NCBI GenBank assembly: GCA_963807775.1
Contig: CAWECY010000017.1
Coordinates: 682,001-746,000, forward strand
Reading direction: 5' to 3'
DNA: 64,000 bases
Source: Bog-473 sp963807775
Lineage (GTDB): Bacteria > Actinomycetota > Acidimicrobiia > Acidimicrobiales > RAAP-2
Shown here: positions 53,686 to 61,309 of the stretch, one piece after another
Layout: every line of letters begins with the position of its first letter
Numbering within the stretch: position 1 is the stretch's first letter
Notes under the pieces: generated by a model
The model's input: the letters and a program-made list of their open reading frames with translations, nothing else
Databases searched by the model: none
Told to the model about the DNA's origin: nothing
Made by a program: the position numbers and the translations under genes

Positions 53686-55679
53686 GGGGCGGCAGCTGTC
53701 GGAGCCCGGTCCTCGGGCAGGCCCTTGCGCGCCACCTCGTCGGACACCTCGGCCACGAACGCGGCGACCGCAACACCCTTCTCCGGCTTGTTGTCCCAAC
53801 CGCGTCGGTTCACCCCGACCGACCCCGCGGCCACGTCCTCGCCGCCCACCACGAGCACATAGGGGATCTTGGCCAGCTTGGCCCGACGGATCAGAGCGCC
53901 CAGCTTCTCGCCGCTCTCGTCGACGGTGGCCCGCAACCCCGCTTTGGCACAGGCGTCGACCACGGAGGCCGCGTAGTCCCTGTGCGCGTCCGTCACCGGG
54001 ATCACCCGGACCTGCTCCGGACAGAGCCAGGTCGGCAGCGCGCCCGCGTAGTGCTCGATGAGCACCGCCATGAACCGCTCCACCGACCCGAACAGCGCCC
54101 GGTGGATCATGATCGGACGGTGCCGGGCGTTGTCGGCCCCGACGTACTCGAGCCCGAAGCGCTGGGGCAGCTGGAAGTCGAGCTGCACCGTTGACATCTG
54201 CCAGGTCCGGCCGATGGCGTCGCGTGCCTGCACCGAGATCTTCGGCCCGTAGAACGCGCCGCCGCCCTCGTCCATGACCAGCTCGAGGCCCATCTCGAGG
54301 GCCGTGGTCCGCAGGGCCTCCGTCGCCACCTCCCACTCCTCATCCGAGCCGACCGCCTTGCCCGGCGGCTTGGTCGAGAGCTCCAGGTAGAAGTCGTTCA
54401 ACCCGTAATCACGCAAGAGGTCGAGCACGAAGCGCAGCGTGCGTACGAGCTCGGCATCCATCTGCTCGCGGGTGCAGAAGATGTGGGCGTCGTCTTGGGT
54501 CATGCCGCGCACCCGGGTCAGGCCCAGCAGGACGCCCGACAGTTCGTAGCGGTACACGGTGCCGAACTCGAAGAGCCGCATGGGCAGCTCCCGGTACGAC
54601 CGCTGGTGGCTCCGGTACACCAAAATGTGGAACGGGCAATTCATCGGCTTGAGGTAGTACTGGGAGCCGCCGTCGAGCTCCATCGGTGGGAACATGCCCT
54701 CGGCGAACCAGTCGAGGTGGCCCGACTCTTCGAACAACGCCGCCTTGGTGATATGCGGTGAGTTCACGAACTCGTAGCCCGACTCCACGTGACGCTGGCG
54801 CGAGTAGTCCTCCATGAGCCGGCGGATCGTCCCGCCCTTGGGATGGAACACGGCCAACCCCGAGCCGATCTCCTCGGGGAACGAGTAGAGGTCGAGCTCG
54901 GCCCCGAGCTTGCGGTGGTCCCGTCGCTCCGCCTCCTCCAGCTGGTGCAGATAGGCGGCCAGGGCCTTCTCCGACTCCCAGGCCGTGCCGTAGATCCGCT
55001 GCAGCTGCTCGCGCTTCTCGTCGCCCCGCCAATAGGCGCCGGCCACCCGCATCAGCTTGAAGTGGCCCAGCCGCGCCGTCGAGGGCACGTGCGGCCCGCG
55101 ACACAGGTCGATGAATGCATCCGAATTCCGGTACGTGCTCACCACCGACCCACCGGCGTCCACCTCGTCGGCCCCCGAGCCCACCGCCCGGATGATCTCC
55201 TCCTTGAACGGCTGGTCGGCGAAGATCTCCAGCCCCTCCTCCAAGGTGTGCTCATGACGCACGAAGGGTTGGTCTTCCTTGATGATGACCCGCATCTCCG
55301 CGTCGATCCGCTCCAGGTCGTCGTCACTGAAGTGGGCCCCGTCGGGCAGCTCGAAGTCGTAGTAGAAGCCGTTCTCGATCACGGGGCCGATGGCGTACTT
55401 GGCCCCGGGCCACAGGCGGCGCACCGCCTGCGCCATGACGTGCGCCGTCGAGTGGCGCAACACCCCGCGGCCGGCCTCCGAATCGCCCGTCACGATCGAC
55501 ACCTGATCGCCGTCGTCCAACGCGATCGACAGATCGACCTCGCGGCCCTCCACGACCGCCGCCACGGCCGCCTTGGCCAGGCGGGACCCGATGGACGCTG
55601 CCAGCTCACCGGCCGTCGTGCCCTCGGCGAGCTCCCGCTGCGAGCCGTCGGGGAGACCAACCGAGATGACGCGTGCCAT
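53682..55679 (-). CDS. thrS: Threonyl-tRNA synthetase
   Basis: Class II synthetase with N-terminal TGS domain (ISVGLPDGSQRELAEG), editing-like domain with HSTAHVMAQAVRRLWPG, catalytic core PMNCPFHILVYRSHQRSYRE, RVRGMTQDDAHIFC and motif 3 in HRALFGSVERFMAVLIEHY. An anticodon-binding domain closes 665 residues. Start ATG 55679 (MARVISVG); sequence upstream in frame is shadow. I looked for a T-box in the 164-bp leader and did not see the conserved core. Confidence 0.5.
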   Translation of the reverse strand: MARVISVGLPDGSQRELAEGTTAGELAASIGSRLAKAAVAAVVEGREVDLSIALDDGDQVSIVTGDSEAGRGVLRHSTAHVMAQAVRRLWPGAKYAIGPVIENGFYYDFELPDGAHFSDDDLERIDAEMRVIIKEDQPFVRHEHTLEEGLEIFADQPFKEEIIRAVGSGADEVDAGGSVVSTYRNSDAFIDLCRGPHVPSTARLGHFKLMRVAGAYWRGDEKREQLQRIYGTAWESEKALAAYLHQLEEAERRDHRKLGAELDLYSFPEEIGSGLAVFHPKGGTIRRLMEDYSRQRHVESGYEFVNSPHITKAALFEESGHLDWFAEGMFPPMELDGGSQYYLKPMNCPFHILVYRSHQRSYRELPMRLFEFGTVYRYELSGVLLGLTRVRGMTQDDAHIFCTREQMDAELVRTLRFVLDLLRDYGLNDFYLELSTKPPGKAVGSDEEWEVATEALRTTALEMGLELVMDEGGGAFYGPKISVQARDAIGRTWQMSTVQLDFQLPQRFGLEYVGADNARHRPIMIHRALFGSVERFMAVLIEHYAGALPTWLCPEQVRVIPVTDAHRDYAASVVDACAKAGLRATVDESGEKLGALIRRAKLAKIPYVLVVGGEDVAAGSVGVNRRGWDNKPEKGVAVAAFVAEVSDEVARKGLPEDRAPTAAAP

Positions 55680-55843
55680 CGTGCACCCTTTCCTGTCAGC
55701 CGGACGCACGGGATCCCCCCTGCTCCGGACACCAATGTGGTGCCACAAGGGTACTGGACCACCTCTGCCGTCCTGCGCCGGCTCCGGGCCCATCACGAAC
55801 GCGCGCACGGGACCCAACCGGCGCCGACGTGTGGCCGTCGTCG

Positions 55844-56977
55844 TTACAGCGCGATCCCGAGCAGCGCCGCACCGGCGGCGACCGAGCGGCCCGCCGACGC
55901 CTCCTCGTCCAACACCGCCAGAGCGCCTGGCGTGTCCAGATCCGCGTCCAGCGCCGCCCGCACCAGCTCGAGCCCGGCTGTCCCGTCCCCGTCCCCGTCC
56001 CCGTCGGACGCACTGCGCCACAGTGCCAAACGGGCCGCCGCCGCCGGCATGTCCTCCCCCGTCCGCCAATCCCAGTCGGAGCGGTAGTGGTGGGCCAGCA
56101 GGGCCAGCCGCACCGCCGCCGGGTCCCACTCCTTGCACAAATCCCCGACGAACACCAGGTTGCCCAGCGACTTCGACATCTTCGTGCCGTCCAACCCGAC
56201 CAGCCCCACGTGGAACCACAGCCGCACGAAGGGCTGGCCCGTCACCGCCTCGGACTGTGCCGTCTCGCACTCGTGATGTGGAAACACCAAATCACGGCCC
56301 CCGCCGTGGATGTCGATCGTCTCCCCCAGCTCCCGCAACACCAGCGCCGAGCACTCGATGTGCCACCCCGGCCGACCCGGCCCCCAGCGCGACTCCCACG
56401 CCGGCTCATCGGGCAGCGAGGGCTGCCACAGCACGAAGTCGAGGGCATCGCGCTTGTTGGGATCGCCCGGGTTGCCCCCGTGCTCCGCCGCCAGCTCGAG
56501 CATGCGCTCCCGCCCGAACCCCGATACCTCCCCGAACGACCCGAACGAGGCCACCGAGAAGTAGACGGACCCGCCCGACTCGTACGCAAAGCCCCGATCG
56601 AGCGCAGCACCGATCAAGGAGAGGATCTCCGAGATCGCCGAGGTGGCCCGTGGCTCGGAGTACACCGGCAGCAGGTTCAGCAGCCCCATCTCAGCGTCGA
56701 AGCGGGCCATCTCCTCGGCCGCCAGGTCGAGGTAGTGCACGCCCAGCTCCCGAGCCTTGCGCAAGATGTCGTCATCGACGTCGGTCACGTTGCGCACGCA
56801 CTGGGTCTCGTGCCCGAGATCCTGCAGGCGCCGTTGCAGCATGTCGAAGTAGAGATAGACCGCCGCATGCCCGAGGTGCGCCGCGTCGTAGGGCGTGATC
56901 CCGCACGAGTACATCTTCACCAATGGCCCAGGCGAGAACTCCACCACCTGCCCCCGAGCCGTGTCGTACAGCTGCAC
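55844..56977 (-). CDS. mshC: Cysteine-glucosaminyl-inositol ligase (MshC-like)
   Basis: CysRS-related ATP-dependent ligase, probably joining Cys to GlcN-Ins in mycothiol synthesis. MQLYDTARGQVVEFSPG and MYSCGITPYDAAHLGHAA (HIGH-type motif, zinc Cys), GPGRPGWHIECSALVLRELG, FPHHECETAQSEA, and KMSKSLGNLVFV. The LYDTA start, TPYDAAHLGHA and 377-residue length fit MshC better than CysRS (about 460, with anticodon domain). A GDGDGDG stretch near residue 330 comes from a 6-bp DNA repeat. No other mycothiol gene is nearby. Confidence 0.5.
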   Translation of the reverse strand: MQLYDTARGQVVEFSPGPLVKMYSCGITPYDAAHLGHAAVYLYFDMLQRRLQDLGHETQCVRNVTDVDDDILRKARELGVHYLDLAAEEMARFDAEMGLLNLLPVYSEPRATSAISEILSLIGAALDRGFAYESGGSVYFSVASFGSFGEVSGFGRERMLELAAEHGGNPGDPNKRDALDFVLWQPSLPDEPAWESRWGPGRPGWHIECSALVLRELGETIDIHGGGRDLVFPHHECETAQSEAVTGQPFVRLWFHVGLVGLDGTKMSKSLGNLVFVGDLCKEWDPAAVRLALLAHHYRSDWDWRTGEDMPAAAARLALWRSASDGDGDGDGTAGLELVRAALDADLDTPGALAVLDEEASAGRSVAAGAALLGIAL

Positions 56978-56981
56978 AGGC

Positions 56982-57632
56982 CTAAAGACCAGCCATCCTC
57001 AGCGTCGAGTGCGCCTTGTGCCGGATGTTCAAGGTGATGCACACCGCCGTGAAAGCCTCGATCGGCGCCGCCTGGTTCAAGCTGCCGGCATCGAGCGGCC
57101 GCAGCCCCTTCATCTGCTCGATCAGCCCGATGGTGGCCGTCGTCGCCTCCGGGTGGTCCGAGCACACAAGCACATCAGCTTCCAACCCCGATTCCAGGTT
57201 CTCCATTTCCGAGGCCGGCAGGTGGTGGAAGGCGGCGGCCACCAGCGACTCGGGCAGGGCGGCCTGGACAGCCGCCGCCATCGAGCCCCGGGGCGGCATC
57301 AGGGCCAGCATCTCGCGGCCCTCCTTGACCAGGGCGTTGGCCATGGACACCACGACCTTGCCGGCCAGCTCCTGGCGCAACGCCCGCACCGTCGGGATGA
57401 CGCTGTCCCATGGCGTGGCGACGACGACCAACTCCGCCGCCGCCGCACCGGCGTTGTCGGCGCCCTCGACCGTGGCCTGCGCTACGGGCACTCGCTGCCC
57501 CAGCTCGGCCACCACCTGGGTAGCCCGCTCCGCGTCGCGTGACCCGATCGTGACCCGGATGCCGGCCTCGGCCAGCCGGGCCGCAACCCCGCGCCCAGCC
57601 GGGCCCGTTCCTCCGAGAATGCCCACGTGCAT
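56982..57632 (-). CDS. npdG: NADPH-dependent F420 reductase (NpdG/Fno)
   Basis: Moves hydride between NADP(H) and cofactor F420. Rossmann start MHVGILGGTGPAGRGVAARL, NADP-binding VTIGSRDAERA, VVVATPWDSVIPTV, and C-terminal FHHLPASEMENLE and GSLNQAAPIEAFTAV. 216 residues, typical. It implies an F420-using metabolism. Only 32 bp separates its ATG from the divergent fabI GTG. The mshC gene follows 4 bp downstream. Confidence 0.5.
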   Translation of the reverse strand: MHVGILGGTGPAGRGVAARLAEAGIRVTIGSRDAERATQVVAELGQRVPVAQATVEGADNAGAAAAELVVVATPWDSVIPTVRALRQELAGKVVVSMANALVKEGREMLALMPPRGSMAAAVQAALPESLVAAAFHHLPASEMENLESGLEADVLVCSDHPEATTATIGLIEQMKGLRPLDAGSLNQAAPIEAFTAVCITLNIRHKAHSTLRMAGL

Positions 57633-57664
57633 GGCCCCTACCTTCGCATAACCTCTCGGGCGCA

Positions 57665-58453
57665 GTGGGACTCCTCGACGGCAAACGGCTCCTGATCACC
57701 GGCGTCCTCACCGACGCCTCCCTGGCCTTCGCAGTGGCCAAGCTGGCCCAGGAGGAAGGCGCCGAGATCGTCCTCTCCGGAGCGGGTCGGGCGCTCTCGC
57801 TCACCCAACGCACGGCGCGGAAGCTGCCCCAGACCCCCGAGGTGCTCGAGATCGACGTGACCGTCCCCGAGCAGTTGCGCGCCGCCGGAGACGTGCTGGC
57901 CGCTCGCTGGGACCGCCTCGATGGGATCCTGCACGCGATCGGCTTCGCCCCGCCCGACTGCCTGGGCAGCGGCATGTTCACCGCCGGGTGGGACGACGTC
58001 TCGGTCGCCCTCAACATCTCGGCCTACTCCCTCAAGGCGCTGGTGGACGCCTTCTTGCCCCTGCTCGAAGCGGCGGGCAACGACGGGGGCGCCTCCATCG
58101 TCGGGCTCGACTTCGACGCCACGGTGGCGTGGCCCGTCTACGACTGGATGGGCGTGGCCAAAGCCGCCCTCGAGTCGCTTTCGCGCTACCTGGCCAAGGA
58201 GCTCGGCCCCCGCGGCATCCGGGTCAACCTGGTGGCGGCCGGCCCTGTACGGACCATGGCAGCCAAGTCCATCCCCGGCTTCTCCGCCTTCGAGGACACG
58301 TGGGCCGAGCGGGCACCGCTCGGCTGGGACGTGCACGACTCCGTGGTGGTGGCCAAGGCCTGCCTGGCCCTCTTCAGCGACCTGTTCCCCATGACGACGG
58401 GCGAGATCGTCCACGTCGACGGTGGCGTGCACGCCGTGGGCGGTTCCACCTGA
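57665..58453 (+). CDS. fabI: Enoyl-ACP reductase (InhA/FabI type)
   Basis: NADH-dependent last step of fatty acid elongation. SDR fold starting GLLDGKRLLITGVLTDASLA; catalytic Tyr-Lys in YDWMGVAKAALESL; VNLVAAGPVRTMAAKSIPGF; C-terminal EIVHVDGGVHAVGG. 262 residues. GTG start 57665 has no ribosome-binding sequence and only 32 bp to the divergent gene, so it may be translated from a leaderless mRNA. Confidence 0.5.
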   Translation: MGLLDGKRLLITGVLTDASLAFAVAKLAQEEGAEIVLSGAGRALSLTQRTARKLPQTPEVLEIDVTVPEQLRAAGDVLAARWDRLDGILHAIGFAPPDCLGSGMFTAGWDDVSVALNISAYSLKALVDAFLPLLEAAGNDGGASIVGLDFDATVAWPVYDWMGVAKAALESLSRYLAKELGPRGIRVNLVAAGPVRTMAAKSIPGFSAFEDTWAERAPLGWDVHDSVVVAKACLALFSDLFPMTTGEIVHVDGGVHAVGGST

Positions 58454-58484
58454 GCGTCGGGCCCGGCTGACCGCCGATGGTCGG

Positions 58485-58769
58485 CTACTGGTCGCCCGCG
58501 GGGTGGCGCCTGATAAAGGTGACGATCATGAAGGCCAGGGACAGGAAGGCGAGGAGTCCGACGATGGCCGCCATGATGTCGTTGCTGGTCAGCACGAGGC
58601 CCGACGAGGCCGTCGGGGTGTTCGACAGGTGGCTGGCCAACTGCGCTTGCTGAGCACCGGAGCGGAGACGGGTCGACGCCGACGTGTCCGACACGGCCAG
58701 CACCACCAGGGTGAACGCCCACGAGGCGATCAGTCCAACCCCTCCTGCAACTTTCCGAAGGTCTCCCAC
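58485..58769 (-). CDS. Small two-helix membrane protein
   Basis: I start at GTG 58769, preceded by GGAGG at some distance. Two hydrophobic helices (VGLIASWAFTLVVLAVSD, DIMAAIVGLLAFLSLAFMIV) flank a polar loop (STRLRSGAQQAQLASHLSNT), with a basic tail IRRHPAGDQ. 94 residues. No family recognised; convergent with fabI. Confidence 0.5.
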   Translation of the reverse strand: MGDLRKVAGGVGLIASWAFTLVVLAVSDTSASTRLRSGAQQAQLASHLSNTPTASSGLVLTSNDIMAAIVGLLAFLSLAFMIVTFIRRHPAGDQ

Positions 58770-58987
58770 GCTCCACCGCCTCCTTCGCCAAGTGCGGGAC
58801 GCCGGGTCCAGGACGCCCTCACTCCCTGACACCCTGAAAACGGCCCTCACGGAGATCTCTTGCGCCCCCAATCACAAGGAAACCGACTGTTGCGGGTTTC
58901 ATGCAGCTGCACTGGCCGTTGAGCGGAAAACAATGGCATCAACAGTGCAAGTAGTTCCGGGCCGTCGATCGAGGACCCGAGATGCCA

Positions 58988-60520
58988 TCAATAGGCGCCG
59001 GTCCCCCGGGCCATCGTCTTGGGGGTCTCGAACACGATCTTGAGGTCCCACCACATGGACCACGAGGCCACGTACAGGTAGTCGAGCTGCACGAGGTCGC
59101 TGCGGGAGAGGTCGTTGCGACCCGAGACCTGCCAGAGCCCGGTGATGCCCGGCCGTACCTCGAAGCGGCGGACGGCCCAACCGTCGACCTCGGACTCGCT
59201 GGGGATGAACGGCCGCGGTCCCACCACGGACATGTCGCCCGTGAACACGTTGATGAACTGGGGGATCTCATCGATCCCGGTCTTGCGCAAGAACGCGCCG
59301 AATCGGGTGATGCGAGCGCTCTCGTCCATCTTCCGACGGAGCTGGTGCAGGGGAACGTCCTCGGTCTCCGGCTGGACGTGAGGCTCGGACACCGGCGCCG
59401 GGTCGGCATCCACGGTCATCGATCGGAACTTGGTCACCGTGAAGGGCATCTGGTGCCGCCCGAGCCGCTCCTGTCGAAAGAGCACCGGTCCAGGGGAGCT
59501 GAGTTTCACGCCGAGCGCCACCAGCACGAGCAGCGGCGAGGTGAGCACCAGCACGGCGGAGCTGAACACAACGTCGAAGGCGCGCTTCATGAACGTGTCC
59601 CACGGGCTGAGATGCGGCTGGGCGATCTCCAGAAAGGGCATCCCGGCCAGGTCGGTGAGCCGAGATCGCCAGCTGATCAGCTCGTAGTAACGGGGCACCA
59701 TGGCGATGTGGACGAACTCCTGCAACTGGCGGTAGGTATCCAGGGACTCGCTCGAGAATTGGTCTCCGGCGGCGACCAGGATCCGGTGGACGTCGAGCTC
59801 GCGGCACAGCTCAGGCAGGTCACTCACCCGGCCCAGGGTTCCCTGGTCGAGCAAGCCGCCATCGACGACGCGCCCAACCAGCGTCATGCCGGGGTCCTGG
59901 CGCACGCTGAGCATGATCCGCTCGACCGCGGTGCCGGCACCCACGACCAGGACACGCGTGGTCGTCAAGGCGTGCAGGAAGTAGCGCAAGACCATGCGTC
60001 CGACGGTGATGACAGCGATGGTGACGAGCACGGCCATAACGAGCTGGGTCGGGGAAGGCTCGGGCATGTCGGCGGTGGCGTGGAAGAACGAACCGACGGC
60101 GAGGGCAAGCACGCACCCGCACCCCACGCCGAACGACAGCTCGCGCATCTCGAGGAAGGCGCTTGGTTGCAGGCGCCGGTGGGCCACCCGGTAGACGCCA
60201 CCCACAGCCAGGGCGATCACGACCGCCACCGGGAAGAACGAGTCAACCTTGGCGTTGGTCGAGAAACGGTCGAGTTGGTTGATCGGCACCGCCGAGACCA
60301 AGGAAAGCAGGAAGAGCGACAGCGGGAGGGCCAGGCAGGCGCAGACGAAGTCGCAGCAGATTTGCAGGAGGGTCAGTTCGCCGTCCGTGATGGTCCGCTG
60401 CGCAGTGCGGCTTCGGGCTCCCGGGCCGGGCAGAATAGGAATGGCGAAATTCGGCCCTTCGACCGTGGCCGACGTCGCCGTCGGATCGCTCTCTCGCACA
60501 CTCGAATCGGAGATAGTCAT
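58988..60520 (-). CDS. Exopolysaccharide polyprenyl glycosylphosphotransferase (WbaP/CpsE type)
   Basis: Initiates glycan assembly on undecaprenyl phosphate. Four to five N-terminal membrane segments (LLQICCDFVCACLALPLSLF, VAVVIALAVGGVYRV, QLVMAVLVTIAVITVGRMVL), a Rossmann-like part RVLVVGAGTAVERIML, and the catalytic C-terminus KRAFDVVFSSAVLVLTSPLL, KFRSMTVDADP, RKTGIDEIPQFINVF (Asp-Glu), MSVVGPRPFIP, PGITGLWQVSGRNDLS. Start ATG 60520 (MTISDSSVRESD); upstream frame is not convincing. 510 residues. A second, larger initiating enzyme besides the PglC-like one at 45.9 kb. Confidence 0.5.
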   Translation of the reverse strand: MTISDSSVRESDPTATSATVEGPNFAIPILPGPGARSRTAQRTITDGELTLLQICCDFVCACLALPLSLFLLSLVSAVPINQLDRFSTNAKVDSFFPVAVVIALAVGGVYRVAHRRLQPSAFLEMRELSFGVGCGCVLALAVGSFFHATADMPEPSPTQLVMAVLVTIAVITVGRMVLRYFLHALTTTRVLVVGAGTAVERIMLSVRQDPGMTLVGRVVDGGLLDQGTLGRVSDLPELCRELDVHRILVAAGDQFSSESLDTYRQLQEFVHIAMVPRYYELISWRSRLTDLAGMPFLEIAQPHLSPWDTFMKRAFDVVFSSAVLVLTSPLLVLVALGVKLSSPGPVLFRQERLGRHQMPFTVTKFRSMTVDADPAPVSEPHVQPETEDVPLHQLRRKMDESARITRFGAFLRKTGIDEIPQFINVFTGDMSVVGPRPFIPSESEVDGWAVRRFEVRPGITGLWQVSGRNDLSRSDLVQLDYLYVASWSMWWDLKIVFETPKTMARGTGAY

Positions 60521-60860
60521 CGCCCGTACCCAGGCCGGCGTGCCCCAAGCGTGGAGGGGGTTGGCCTGACGTCCCCTCTCCCGGAGGAGGAACTGCCCAC
60601 GGGGTGCTACCTGGCGGATCCGCCTGGGATTTCTCTGGGCTGAACTGCCATTCTCCCCAACAGACGTTCGGGAGCGTTCGCCGCCGCGGTCGCGGTCGAC
60701 GCCTGGCCAGAACGGGGGCGCGAGGACGCGGCGCGGCGCCGGCCGTAGTTGCCTACTGACGGCGGGAGGAGGCCGAAGAACGCGCGCCGCGACCCGGACC
60801 GAAAAGGGATCGGCAGGGACCGGTGACCCGGCACCAGGGTGCCGGGATCGCCGGGTCACA
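60521..60860. other. 340-bp intergenic region, nothing recognised
   Basis: Between the glycosylphosphotransferase start and the small gene at 60861. Open frames are Arg/Pro-rich shadows. It should hold the promoter of the glycosylphosphotransferase, but no clear -10/-35 pair, repeat or RNA structure stands out. Confidence 0.5.
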
Positions 60861-61082
60861 TCAGGCGCAGATAGGCGCCCGAGCGATGGCGTCGACGAGC
60901 GACTCGTAGGCCTGGTCGAACTCCACCTCGTTGTGGGCACGGCGGCACCGGTGCACGGCCCGCCGGAGATACTGCTCGTTGCCGTTCAGGTCCGACGCCT
61001 GGACTACGAGGGCCACGACCTCGTCGCGCTGTTGCTCAAACGTGCGTGCGTCGTCTTCGGCGAACATGTCGCTGAGCGTCAC
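60861..61082 (-). CDS. Small acidic-start helical protein, unknown
   Basis: 73 residues beginning MTLSDMFAEDDARTFEQQRD (GTG start) and rich in predicted helix (EQYLRRAVHRCRRAHNEVEF, DQAYESLVDAIARAP). Good third-position GC and a purine-rich AGAGGGG before the start. No family recognised; stands alone, divergent from the ABC exporter. Confidence 0.5.
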   Translation of the reverse strand: MTLSDMFAEDDARTFEQQRDEVVALVVQASDLNGNEQYLRRAVHRCRRAHNEVEFDQAYESLVDAIARAPICA

Positions 61083-61309
61083 GGTTGCCCCTCTTCCTCG
61101 TCAGCCGTTGCCTGCTGCTGCGATGCAGAAATCGTAAAGAACCTGGCCCTGGGGGGTCTATGGGACCAAAGGACTATTTCGGAGCTGCACCCTCTGGCCG
61201 ATTCCCCTGCCAGTCCCTGATCGGCATGACTCGTCGCCGGCTGAGCCGAATTTTTCAACCGTTGATCCCCTGAGCAGGATCGGGAGCGGTCAAAGGTAGG
61301 TTCATAGGC

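Noticed and set aside
55680..55843. T-box leader for thrS
   Set aside because: The conserved T-box core and antiterminator bulge were not seen in the 164-bp leader.
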